From the IMG/VR virus record IMGVR_UViG_3300045146_000152, positions 1-22,536 of that record: 22,536 nt of DNA. One strand, given 5' to 3'. The translations under genes and the position numbers were made by a program. This stretch comes from a virus. Positions 7,974-16,291 of this stretch are shown in pieces; within the stretch, counting starts at the first letter, position 1; each line of letters starts with the position of its first letter. The notes under the pieces were generated by a model. The model was not told the origin of the DNA. It saw only the letters and a list, made by a program, of their open reading frames with translations, and ran no database searches.

Positions 7974-10297
7974 TATGGACTCCCAGATGGTGGCCAAGTA
8001 TGTTCCCAATCATCAAACTTACCATTCCAAGTTATTTTGTCGTAATCAATATTACTTGTTATATCTTTTATATCATTTTCCAAATCTATTAATTTATTGA
8101 ATACTTCTTTTATTTGTTCTCGTATTATATATGATACTGACCCAGAATAAGATGGTATTCTAATATATTTAGTATTTTCTAGTATATTTCTTGCGTCCAA
8201 TGATATTCCTGAATCGGCCAATACTTCGTCTACAGTTAAGTCTAATTGTGATGCACTAAGTTCTATAGTAATCATACTATCAACAAAATAACCACTACAA
8301 GCTTCATTCAAAGTATCATTATCTATTATTGAACCACTTACTTCTGGTAAAGTCATGCCGGAAGGGTTAAGTAAATCATTTATACTAAAACTTAATAAAG
8401 TATTTTCAATATAATCTGATTGTTGGTCAAATATAGAATTCAGTGCATTTTCTACTAAGAAATCTCCTTCAGATGATATGAAACTAGCTGATAATGCATC
8501 AGAAACAAATTGCTGCATTTCTTCTAATTCATCGGCCATACTACCAGATGTTGTTACACTAGATGTATTACCATAGTAATCAAGATAGTCTCTAGTATTA
8601 TAGGTTGTACCATCATAACTTGCTAATCCAGACCTGCCAAGTATATTAAGATCAAATTGAGTATATTTTGTAATATCAGACATGTATTGATTTAGGTCTA
8701 ATAGATTCGGTTTAAGTTGAAAACCAAAATCATTGGCAGATGAATATAATCTATTTACAGCTTTAAGTAAATTAAGGTTTCTAACGGAACTATTTAATTT
8801 ACCTATAGTGGTATATATAATAGTTCCTGGTATAGATGTTATAGAATTTACATGATTTACCAATGCTCTTACTACTGTGTATGGTAAATTTTGTACTGTT
8901 TGTACAAGTTGTCTGGCATAATTATATTCTTGTTTAACGTAATCAACTACATTGTTAATATCATTTACAATATCTGTTACTGGTGTTACTACACTATTTA
9001 CGAAATTTACCGCATCAGTTATTACACTATCAATAGTTTTTTGTAAGGCATTAACTGTATCAAATATAGGTTGCATTTGTTCTCTTATAGCACCCATTAT
9101 TCCACCTACGGCGGAGTTTACTACATTAAGTGCTGTGCCAGTAGGAGTAAATCCTAAGTGCGTTTTTACTGGACTACCAATAAAATTCATTCCCCAAGAA
9201 TTTTCTACTTTTATTGCCTTTACCTGTCTGGTATAAAATCCACCTACATTTTCATCAAACCAACCTAGTACATTATTAGTTAACCAGCCCTTATTGCTTT
9301 TAGTTTCGTTACCATAGCATGAATCGGTTCTGTTTCCCTTACAATCAAGTTTTTGATTTACCCATGAAGCAATATTTTGCAAACCAGTACATAAGAAATT
9401 TTGTGAATTTTCTCCTTCGGCAGCTAAAGTTTGTGAACCCTTCACATAAATTTTTTGATCATCTCTAATAAATACATCTTGGCCCGCATTTACTATAACT
9501 TTTTCATCATCACTTACTAATCTACTTGATTTACCACCTACTGTTATATTTCTATCATTTTCTACATAACTATTATAATCTTGCATAGATATATCATATC
9601 TATCTTGTGCATTTCTTATAATAAGATCGCCATCCTGATTGAACTCCAAATAAGAATGTGATGGATGATAATAATGTAATCTCTCCCCACCTTCTGTATT
9701 ATCAATTTCTATCACATGTCCACCATGTGTTGCTATAACAATATTGTTGGGATACTTATCTTCTGGTAAATATTCTGGCTCATCCCAATATTCACCATCG
9801 GCTTTAGGTATATCTTCCAGTAAATTATTTTTTTTAGTATCTATTATAGTTCCGTCAGTAACATCACGAGCTAGTTTATGCCAATCAGCTTCTCCAAGCA
9901 ATTCGTCTATCGGATATTCATTATCTGGGTCTGAAAATCCTTTATTTGGATCTGGTTTTGTTTTAGGAACACCTGGTGATGTAGCAAAATAACGTGGTTG
10001 TAATATATTACCATTTTCAAAAAATAAAAATACATGGCTACCTTGAACTGGTACTGCCCATACACCATAACCACTTATGGAACCTTCCATTATGGAACAT
10101 ACTGGTTCGGCCCAGGATAAATGCTCAGTAGGAATTCCCATAGTTTCATGTTGTTGTCTTTCCTGAGTATGAATACCGAATATTCTTACTCTTACTCTAC
10201 CACGTTTTTCAGGATCTTTATTATCTTCAACAACACCACGATAAATTCGATTTAGTTTGCCCGTAGATGGTAATAAATTATCTAATGTTACTTTCAT
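7973..10297 (-). CDS. Tail spike/hub protein gp5-like, without lysozyme domain, with long C-terminal extension
   Basis: A 774-residue homologue of T4 gp5, the membrane-puncturing spike below the hub. Residues 17-106 match the gp5 OB-fold domain (GVVEDNKDPEKRGRVRVRIFG at 21-41, MGIPTEHLSW at 53-62), and GFSDPDNEYP follows at 120-129. In T4 a lysozyme domain comes next; here a linker of about 55 residues leads straight to the beta-helix (HGGHVIEIDNTEGGERLHYYHPSHSYLEF at 191-219, RYDI at 233-236, then GKSS, NAGQDVFI and KGSQTL). Muralytic activity is therefore absent from this protein. After the beta-helix (about 330) an extension of about 440 residues is mainly helical and ends in WNGKFDDWEHTWPPSGSP. 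It may wrap the spike or cap it in place of gp5.4. Its ATG overlaps the hub gene stop (ATGA). Confidence 0.88.
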   Translation of the reverse strand: MKVTLDNLLPSTGKLNRIYRGVVEDNKDPEKRGRVRVRIFGIHTQERQQHETMGIPTEHLSWAEPVCSIMEGSISGYGVWAVPVQGSHVFLFFENGNILQPRYFATSPGVPKTKPDPNKGFSDPDNEYPIDELLGEADWHKLARDVTDGTIIDTKKNNLLEDIPKADGEYWDEPEYLPEDKYPNNIVIATHGGHVIEIDNTEGGERLHYYHPSHSYLEFNQDGDLIIRNAQDRYDISMQDYNSYVENDRNITVGGKSSRLVSDDEKVIVNAGQDVFIRDDQKIYVKGSQTLAAEGENSQNFLCTGLQNIASWVNQKLDCKGNRTDSCYGNETKSNKGWLTNNVLGWFDENVGGFYTRQVKAIKVENSWGMNFIGSPVKTHLGFTPTGTALNVVNSAVGGIMGAIREQMQPIFDTVNALQKTIDSVITDAVNFVNSVVTPVTDIVNDINNVVDYVKQEYNYARQLVQTVQNLPYTVVRALVNHVNSITSIPGTIIYTTIGKLNSSVRNLNLLKAVNRLYSSANDFGFQLKPNLLDLNQYMSDITKYTQFDLNILGRSGLASYDGTTYNTRDYLDYYGNTSSVTTSGSMADELEEMQQFVSDALSASFISSEGDFLVENALNSIFDQQSDYIENTLLSFSINDLLNPSGMTLPEVSGSIIDNDTLNEACSGYFVDSMITIELSASQLDLTVDEVLADSGISLDARNILENTKYIRIPSYSGSVSYIIREQIKEVFNKLIDLENDIKDITSNIDYDKITWNGKFDDWEHTWPPSGSP

Positions 10298-11568
10298 GTT
10301 GAAAATTTACCTAAATTAAGATTAAATGGTGTATAACCAGCAGTTTTAGTATTACCAATTATTTTAGAAGAATTATAAGCATTTTTTATAAGCACTATAG
10401 TTTGTGTATATAATGGTGTAGTTAATGGACTGAACTGATGAGTTATTGATTTTATTAAATATTCTCCACTATCTAAAGCATTGTATATTTCTTTTCTATT
10501 AGCCGATGGCCACATTATTTCTATTTTTTGTCCTGCATATCTTTTATCATGTCCTAATAACATAAGTTTTACTGTATTATGCAATGAATATCTTCTGATA
10601 AAGTCATTATAAAATATATTTTTTAGAACTTTTTTATCCGAATCACCATCAACTTTATACATATAGTTAAATTTGCTGTTATCATTATCTATATAATTAC
10701 CATCAAATAACGAAGCATTACCAAGAGAAGTTATTTTGTTTATTGCTTTGGAATAAATGAATTCTTCATCCTTTTCTATACCAAGAAATGTTTTGCTACT
10801 AGTATCAAAGCCTAGTACTTGACCACCACCAATTTCTTTCACTCCAATATGGTCAACACCCGATGCCTGCCAAGCCATAATAGTATTTTCATAATTTATA
10901 TTAGAAGTATCAAATATATATATATCTGGGTCTTTCTCTGCCAACTTCAGCATACCATCTAATGTAACATAATTTAATAAATTTTTAGAATTACTGAATA
11001 ACATATACCCATATTTACCTCTTGTACCAGTAATACGATTTGAAATCCATCTTATACTATCGGCTGTATTCCAAAATGGCACATAAAAATTTATTCCCAA
11101 ATTACCATCAGATGGTTCTAAATCAACTGTATTCATATCCAGTTCTAACATGTCATCTATCATATCTGCAACAATATCAGACCCAGACATATCTATTCCC
11201 CAAGATTTACTAAATTTTTTCATAGTAAGATTATTAAAAAAGGTATCGGCAAAATATATTTCTATGGCAGATTTTGCTGCTTTTTTAAACTCGGTTATAC
11301 CTTCTATCTTGGGTATTCTATATATACCAAATTCTTTTTCTATTATACCATCACTACCATAAGTAACAATTATACGTTCATCACCAGTTAATGGTCCATA
11401 TTCTTTTATACCATATTTGTCATATAGGGTTATTTTGCCCAACATACTCATAGAATAAATATCTTCTATAAAATAACATTCCATAATATCTTCATTATCT
11501 ATCTTAATATTTGATAGATAATCAAAATTTATAAAAACACCAAATGAACTATTATCTGTTGGTCTCAT
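10294..11568 (-). CDS. Baseplate hub, gp27-like
   Basis: A 424-residue protein immediately upstream of, and overlapping by ATGA, the gp5-like spike gene; hub and spike subunits are normally adjacent and assemble together. The N-terminus has a beta-rich pattern (FGVFINFDYL, ECYFIEDIYSMSMLGKITLYD, RIIVTYG). The C-terminal part has GEYLIKSITHQF at 368-379, followed by YTQTIVLIKN. This is the usual last strand pair of gp27/gpD/VgrG-N hub proteins (GxYxIxxxxHxF...YxTxLxLxRN). It forms the trimeric platform that joins tube and spike. Sequence identity to T4 gp27 is not obvious, so the family name relies on both motif and position. Confidence 0.75.
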   Translation of the reverse strand: MRPTDNSSFGVFINFDYLSNIKIDNEDIMECYFIEDIYSMSMLGKITLYDKYGIKEYGPLTGDERIIVTYGSDGIIEKEFGIYRIPKIEGITEFKKAAKSAIEIYFADTFFNNLTMKKFSKSWGIDMSGSDIVADMIDDMLELDMNTVDLEPSDGNLGINFYVPFWNTADSIRWISNRITGTRGKYGYMLFSNSKNLLNYVTLDGMLKLAEKDPDIYIFDTSNINYENTIMAWQASGVDHIGVKEIGGGQVLGFDTSSKTFLGIEKDEEFIYSKAINKITSLGNASLFDGNYIDNDNSKFNYMYKVDGDSDKKVLKNIFYNDFIRRYSLHNTVKLMLLGHDKRYAGQKIEIMWPSANRKEIYNALDSGEYLIKSITHQFSPLTTPLYTQTIVLIKNAYNSSKIIGNTKTAGYTPFNLNLGKFST

Positions 11569-11936
11569 AAACTAGCAATTATTCCAATTTCTTTAAGTAG
11601 TTGATAGAGATATTCTTGTTTTAATATTTTTAGATTAGTTCCTGGTAATAACTCTTCAAAGGGATTATTAATATTGTTCATTAAAGCAACTACCCACCAT
11701 AAGTAAGGTGTATCATAATATTGTTGTGATATAGAATCTAACCAGTCTGTATCACTAACTTCATAAGTAAGATAATATAAAATACTATTTTGTACATTTT
11801 CGTTAATTATGTATGTCCTAAAAATATTTAAAAAATATTCATTATTATCAACCATAATAGGAAATAAATTAAGTTCAGTTAAATTTGATAGATAATGTGA
11901 TGTAATTTCATAAAATGTTTTAGTAGATTTTTCCAT
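11565..11936 (-). CDS. Baseplate wedge subunit gp53-like (LysM-like)
   Basis: A 123-residue protein with the gp53 hallmark in its second half: YEVSDTDWLDSISQQYYDTPYLWWVVALMNNINNPFEELLPGTNLKI. In form this is a LysM-like unit, with a 'D(T)WxxIAxxYYG...YWWVxxxxNxIxxP' pattern. The N-terminal half (FYEITSHYLSNLTELNLFPIMVDN) contains the usual strand pair. In T4, gp53 clamps the wedge core to hold neighbouring wedges together. The ATG at 11934-11936 has AGGA six bases upstream, inside the end of the preceding intergenic stretch. Its stop overlaps the ATG of the hub gene at 11566-11568. Confidence 0.85.
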   Translation of the reverse strand: MEKSTKTFYEITSHYLSNLTELNLFPIMVDNNEYFLNIFRTYIINENVQNSILYYLTYEVSDTDWLDSISQQYYDTPYLWWVVALMNNINNPFEELLPGTNLKILKQEYLYQLLKEIGIIASL

Positions 11937-11939
11937 GTA

Positions 11940-12836
11940 TTATCCTGCCGGTTCAAATTTTGCAGCTTCTGGTGATTTTTGTGGTGTACTAACTACTGCT
12001 TCAGTAGTGACACTTGTGCCTGTAATGAATGTTTCATCAAACAATGGTGTAACATCTACAAATGTTAGTGTTAATGATGTTGCCATTGGTCTTCCATTTA
12101 TATATGGAGCTTTAAATTCTGGTTGAACAGTTGTTAATGCGGCATATTCTATATTTAACATGGGCGGTCTTTTCTTTGATGAATCTTCAGATGTATTATC
12201 TGATAAATCTGATGAACATATAGTTTTAACGCTAAATAGATGTGGTGGCTCTATTATATAATACCATTTAGGATTTTTTCTTGGACTAGAAAGTTTCATT
12301 AATTCTCTTATCATATCATTTATATGTTCTGCATCTCCACTTTGTCTAACTACAAATTCAAACACAATATTATATTCTAATGGTTGTGATGATTTATAAA
12401 CTAAAGGTGAATCTGCCCTAGTAAAAACAATATTTTCACTATTAGCGATATTAGAGAACGAACTTGCCAATATATTTGACATATTAGATCCTTGTCCTGC
12501 TAAAGTTTTGGCAATATCTTGTAATGTTAATGATCCAGTTTTATAAAGTGCGCTGCCAATACCACCTATTGTTCGTATTGTTTTGTATAATCTTGAAAGT
12601 GTTTCCGCCAATCTGGATGTAACACTATCATATACTTCCCAATTGTGACTTAATGAAATATTAAAGTTATCTGGCATTAGTAGTTGAAAACTATGTTCGC
12701 CTGGTGTTGTAGGAATTTTTACTCTTGGATGTGCTGATACATTTTCACTTATGTTTATTTTACGAGAATCTATTTTTAACCACACCATATTCTTAAATGT
12801 CTCTGCTTCTATAGTTCTAGGAAAAACATAGTCCAT
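11940..12836 (-). CDS. Baseplate tube-junction protein, probably gp48/gp54-like
   Basis: A 298-residue protein between the tape measure and gp53. Its composition suggests a tube-initiator: an N-terminal arm (MDYVFPRTIEAETFKNMVWLKI), strands around SHNWEVYDS, a helical insertion (ETLSRLYKTIRTIGGIGSALYK), and strands PLEYNIVFEFVVRQSG and PMLNIEYAALTTVQPEF...ATSLTLTFVDVTPL. These last strands are the pattern of tube-fold proteins such as T4 gp48 and gp54, which cap the hub and nucleate the tail tube. I infer the role from strand pattern and position; direct similarity to T4 proteins is weak. The C-terminal 35 residues are Thr/Ser/Pro-rich and look disordered. Confidence 0.55.
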   Translation of the reverse strand: MDYVFPRTIEAETFKNMVWLKIDSRKINISENVSAHPRVKIPTTPGEHSFQLLMPDNFNISLSHNWEVYDSVTSRLAETLSRLYKTIRTIGGIGSALYKTGSLTLQDIAKTLAGQGSNMSNILASSFSNIANSENIVFTRADSPLVYKSSQPLEYNIVFEFVVRQSGDAEHINDMIRELMKLSSPRKNPKWYYIIEPPHLFSVKTICSSDLSDNTSEDSSKKRPPMLNIEYAALTTVQPEFKAPYINGRPMATSLTLTFVDVTPLFDETFITGTSVTTEAVVSTPQKSPEAAKFEPAG

Positions 12837-12837
12837 A

Positions 12838-15315
12838 TTATGCTACTCCTGTTACATAGTTAAGAATACCAACAGCTAATGTTGCTATTGAATCTTGATG
12901 TATTGTTGGTCCAAAACTTTTACTTGTTTGATCTCCTTGTTGTTGACCAATACTTTGGTTATTTAATTGTAAGTTATTTTGTGGTAATGTTTCTAATTGT
13001 AATTTACCTCCCATACCACGCAAGAAATCATTATTATTTTTCATCATGTCTATCTGTTCTTTTTTAAATATTGATTCCTCTTTATTTTTTGCTGCTTCTA
13101 TTGAACTAAGTTGTGTTCCTTTTTCTGTAGCTTTCCAATTTTCTAATAATCCATCTTTTTTTAAATAGTTTAATGTTCCCATAATATTTTCTACAAATTT
13201 TAATGTCTCTTCATTACGTGGAATTCCGCCGGCTCTTTTTACACTTCCCGGCCCGGCATTATAACCAGCAGCAACTAATGCAGGATCATTTCCTATGTAT
13301 GGTAGGGACTGTAAATATTTGATATATTTTATACCACCAATAATATTCTGGTCTAAATTACGGGGATCAACTCCCATATCTTTAGCAGTATCTGGCATCA
13401 GTTGCATTACCCCCATTGCCCCTTTGGAACTATCTTTGATATTAGGATTAAAATTTGATTCATGCCGCGCAATAGCATGTGCTAATTTTGGATCAACACC
13501 ATATTCTTGAGCATATTTAGTTATCCTATCCATAACAGTTTGTCTATCAACAGAATATTTACTCGGATCAATACCAAACGATGTTGCAAGGCCGCCCCCA
13601 AAACTACCTGTTGATAAAAAATTTGATGTAAAACTTTTATCACCTATAATATTCATGAATCCTTCCCACAACTTGCCCCAAAATCCTTTGTCATCTGTGT
13701 TTTTGATAGCTTCAACAACATTACTTGTTTTTTCATCTGGATGTTTACTAAAATAGTCCTCTTGTGATTTTAAATAGCTTTTACCTATTAAATTGGCAAA
13801 TATATTACCTTTTTCATCGGCAAATAAAAAAGTACGTTTTAATAAATTACTAAGTTTTAGTTCTTCTTTACTTTCACCCTCATCTTGAATTTGTGAAGTT
13901 GCGGACTCGGCAGAACCATATTCTTGCATTTGTTTAGCAAATTCTGGATTTTTAAGAAGATAATCAGTAGTATAATATGCTAAACCGGCTTGTGTTACTA
14001 ATAATGCTGCAATAGCTGCAATAGGTAAAGCAGATAGTAAACTTAGAAGTATAGTTGGTGACCATGCGGCCGCAATACTTGCTCCCAATCCTGTTAGAAA
14101 TGGTTGTATATATTCCCACATTGGATATACGATACGATTCATAAATGATTCGCCAATTTTGGTCATTATGCCCCTTAGGAAACCACCACTGATTTTATTA
14201 TTACTAATACCGAGATATTTAAAAAATTCATTTTTAAAACCCGTAATATAATCTCCAATTTTACTTAAACTTTTTATTGCAATAAATATGTTTTTCATTA
14301 TATTAGAAAAAAAACCAAATATATTTTTTATTCTCTCAAAGAAATCTTTTATTTGAATTTTCATTATGGACTTTAAACTACTAGACAGTTTTTCCATTTT
14401 TATTTTTATTGTTTCTATAAATGTAACAGTTTTTTCACTAACTGGTTTAATAAATTCACTTTCAATTTTTTTATAGATTGGTGTTTCTGTTACAGCATCT
14501 TTAATTTCTTCTACAATTGGTTTTATTTTTTCTTCATAATATTTCTTAGTAGGTTTTATTGTTTGTTTATAAAAACCCGATGCAACAACAAAATCACTTA
14601 TAGATTGTGTAAAATTTTCTACAGATTCGGAAAATTTCTTTATTGGTTCTATGAAATATACTTTAAATGTCTCTGAAAATTTCTCCGATAAAAATGCATA
14701 AGTTTCCTTTGGATGTATGGCTGCTGCTATTAGAGTTTTGGAAATAGCACCTGTAGTTTCAACAATGGGTTTGGCTATACCCAACATCCATTTTATTGAT
14801 TTCCATATTTGACCAAAAATTAAAAATACCCAGGTTCTTAGTTTAGTCCATTTGTCTATTTGTTTCTCTGTCATAGGTGTAAAGGTTCTCAAAAAACTTT
14901 TAACTAAGTATTTACCTAATATAAGAAGAAATATATCTCTGGCCACTTTTCCTATAGTACGAATAATACCAACACCCATATCTTTCATCCATATTATTTC
15001 TTCACCAAAAACTTGTCTTAAATCACTTCTTACTTTATCTAAAAATACTTTCACATGTTCTTTAAGTGTTTTGAATGTATTAACAATAATAATACCAAGT
15101 TTGGTATCCATTAACATAGCCTCGGCCCATTTTTTTACTGGTACTTTTTTCTCAAATACACCTTCGTTATATTTTTTATGTAGTTTAATTCCCGAAACAA
15201 TACCAAGTCCAACTGCTGTTGTACTTGCAACAATTGTGGCTGTTTTTTTAATAAATTTTAACATTCCGGCATCAATTTTAAATTTATAATCTTTTTGTTT
15301 TTTTTCTTCTCTCAT
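12838..15315 (-). CDS. Tail tape measure protein with lytic transglycosylase (SLT) domain
   Basis: An 825-residue, largely helical, lysine-rich protein with hydrophobic segments at about 24-43 and 404-446, as expected for a tape measure ejected into the cell envelope. Residues about 587-699 form a complete SLT transglycosylase domain: catalytic Glu619 in ARHESNFNP, GAMGVMQLMP at 632-641 and AGYNAGPG at 683-690. It would cut peptidoglycan during DNA entry. A rule of about 0.15 nm per residue implies a tail near 120 nm (inference). The ATG at 15313-15315 has GGGGA four bases upstream. The gene follows the frameshifted gp26-type pair, as tape measures follow G/GT chaperones in other phages, and it is separated from them by a terminator hairpin. 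A Q/N-rich stretch (about 775-800) precedes the C-terminal helix. Confidence 0.85.
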   Translation of the reverse strand: MREEKKQKDYKFKIDAGMLKFIKKTATIVASTTAVGLGIVSGIKLHKKYNEGVFEKKVPVKKWAEAMLMDTKLGIIIVNTFKTLKEHVKVFLDKVRSDLRQVFGEEIIWMKDMGVGIIRTIGKVARDIFLLILGKYLVKSFLRTFTPMTEKQIDKWTKLRTWVFLIFGQIWKSIKWMLGIAKPIVETTGAISKTLIAAAIHPKETYAFLSEKFSETFKVYFIEPIKKFSESVENFTQSISDFVVASGFYKQTIKPTKKYYEEKIKPIVEEIKDAVTETPIYKKIESEFIKPVSEKTVTFIETIKIKMEKLSSSLKSIMKIQIKDFFERIKNIFGFFSNIMKNIFIAIKSLSKIGDYITGFKNEFFKYLGISNNKISGGFLRGIMTKIGESFMNRIVYPMWEYIQPFLTGLGASIAAAWSPTILLSLLSALPIAAIAALLVTQAGLAYYTTDYLLKNPEFAKQMQEYGSAESATSQIQDEGESKEELKLSNLLKRTFLFADEKGNIFANLIGKSYLKSQEDYFSKHPDEKTSNVVEAIKNTDDKGFWGKLWEGFMNIIGDKSFTSNFLSTGSFGGGLATSFGIDPSKYSVDRQTVMDRITKYAQEYGVDPKLAHAIARHESNFNPNIKDSSKGAMGVMQLMPDTAKDMGVDPRNLDQNIIGGIKYIKYLQSLPYIGNDPALVAAGYNAGPGSVKRAGGIPRNEETLKFVENIMGTLNYLKKDGLLENWKATEKGTQLSSIEAAKNKEESIFKKEQIDMMKNNNDFLRGMGGKLQLETLPQNNLQLNNQSIGQQQGDQTSKSFGPTIHQDSIATLAVGILNYVTGVA

Positions 15316-15331
15316 ATATTCCCCAATAAAA

Positions 15332-15367
15332 ATAGGGTCTTAAGGTTATTTCTCCTTAAGACCCTAT
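15332..15367 (-). terminator. Rho-independent terminator upstream of tape measure gene
   Basis: A perfect 14-base-pair stem (left arm 15332-15345, right arm 15354-15367) has an 8-base loop. On the minus strand it is followed by TTTTATT. It stands 17 bases upstream of the tape measure ATG and after the frameshifted chaperone stop. It probably ends most transcripts from the sheath-tube operon and keeps tape measure expression low. Confidence 0.8.
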
Positions 15368-15383
15368 AAGTCCATTAGATATT

Positions 15384-15566
15384 CTAAGTGGAGATACCAG
15401 ATTTTTCTTTTAGACTTTTTATAGCTAAATGTGTATATGCTATCCTTTCAAAATCCGGTAACAACGAACTTTCGGTTATACTTATACCACATATATATGA
15501 TAGGTAGTATTGTTCTTCTACTATATTCTCAATAGTAGCACCACCCGTAACAATTTCTCTTAGTTG
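15384..15566 (-). CDS. -1 frameshift extension of the gp26-type protein (tail assembly chaperone T-like part)
   Basis: A 60-codon frame in the -1 phase relative to the gp26-type gene runs from the slippery site to a TAG at 15384-15386. It has no ATG or GTG, only one internal TTG, and an in-frame TGA lies a few codons upstream of the slip site, so it cannot easily be translated on its own. The encoded tail starts QLREIVTGGATIENIVEEQY and contains a YYLSYICGISITESSLLPDF stretch then ERIAYTHLAIKSLKEK. This is helical, with the aromatic/LP-FER pattern common in tail chaperone T domains. The fusion would be about 301 residues against 242 for the unshifted product. By analogy with lambda G/GT, both forms would coat the tape measure during assembly. 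Alternatively it could be a decayed gp51-like gene. Confidence 0.7.
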   Translation of the reverse strand, partial: QLREIVTGGATIENIVEEQYYLSYICGISITESSLLPDFERIAYTHLAIKSLKEKSGIST

Positions 15567-16288
15567 AAAAAATTTTCTACTGGAACCTCAATTTTTCGTT
15601 CTGCACCACAATGAGGACACTTAATATCAAAGTTGAAATCAACACCAAATTCTAAATCATCATACCACTTTACTAGATTGTCATAGAAGAAGCTAGGCCC
15701 TTCTTTAAATAATATTGTTTTATCTTCTAGTAATGGATTTTCTACTTGTTCTTCTGGTGTTATTATTTTTTTTATGCCAGATATATAAGTAAGAATATTT
15801 TCTTCTAAGACTTTATCCTTTTCTTTCACATTACCATTTTTTATTTCTTTTGCAACAATACCTTTAACTATTTTTTGATGATTTCTAGTAAGAAGTTCAA
15901 CTTCTACTGATATATTATCATCTAGTTTAACCACATAATCAAGTTTCTTAAGTTTCTTGACCTTAAGTTTACCTAGATCAAGTTTATCTATGACTTGAGA
16001 TTTACAATTATCACAGTCGTAGGTTATCTCGTTCGTACTGCCCTTACTTTTTTTTCTAACTTCTATTAATAGAAAAAACCTATCTTGTAGTGGAATATCT
16101 TCTACTTTAAAATCTTCGGTAATGACACAAGAATTTATAAGATTATCCAATCCATCTTCTTCATCACCATCAAATGAAAGCAGTTCTTTCATTTGATATG
16201 TAGTAATTGGTCTAAATTTTACCTCTTTTCCACAACCAGGTAAAACCGTGGTAAACTGATAAACATTTAAATACTTCTTTAATTCCAT
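15560..16288 (-). CDS. gp26-type baseplate hub assembly/tail chaperone protein with zinc ribbon
   Basis: A 242-residue protein between the tail tube and the tape measure. It resembles the T4 gp26 family (T4_baseplate). The pattern is an N-terminal strand region with GKEVKFRPITTYQMKELL at 20-37, a helical middle, and two CxxC pairs at C92/C95 and C224/C227. The pairs (CDNC, CPHC) should bind one zinc ion. The C-terminus VENFFN lies on a slippery run of T, and a second product of about 301 residues is predicted by -1 frameshift. Its place just before the tape measure matches lambda G/GT-type chaperones, so I favour a chaperone role. The start ATG at 16286-16288 lies three bases after the tube stop. 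Confidence 0.75.
   Translation of the reverse strand: MELKKYLNVYQFTTVLPGCGKEVKFRPITTYQMKELLSFDGDEEDGLDNLINSCVITEDFKVEDIPLQDRFFLLIEVRKKSKGSTNEITYDCDNCKSQVIDKLDLGKLKVKKLKKLDYVVKLDDNISVEVELLTRNHQKIVKGIVAKEIKNGNVKEKDKVLEENILTYISGIKKIITPEEQVENPLLEDKTILFKEGPSFFYDNLVKWYDDLEFGVDFNFDIKCPHCGAERKIEVPVENFFN
15566..15575 (-). promoter_or_regulatory. Programmed -1 ribosomal frameshift site
   Basis: In the zero frame the minus strand reads GAA AAT TTT TTC AAC TAA. Two overlapping canonical X-XXY-YYZ heptamers are present, A-AAT-TTT and T-TTT-TTC, directly before the stop. Slipping back one base at either leads into the open -1 frame. No strong stimulatory hairpin is obvious within the next 30 bases. Confidence 0.7.
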
Positions 16289-16291
16289 TTA

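Noticed and set aside
7974-8009. Upstream start for gp25 giving 137 residues
   Set aside because: The TAATG overlap with GGGAG and the family-typical start at 7973 favour the shorter form.
14852-15289. Long plus-strand ORF of 145 codons opposite the tape measure gene
   Set aside because: It is antisense to a well-supported lysine-rich helical gene, has no ribosome binding site context, and its composition mirrors the opposite strand.
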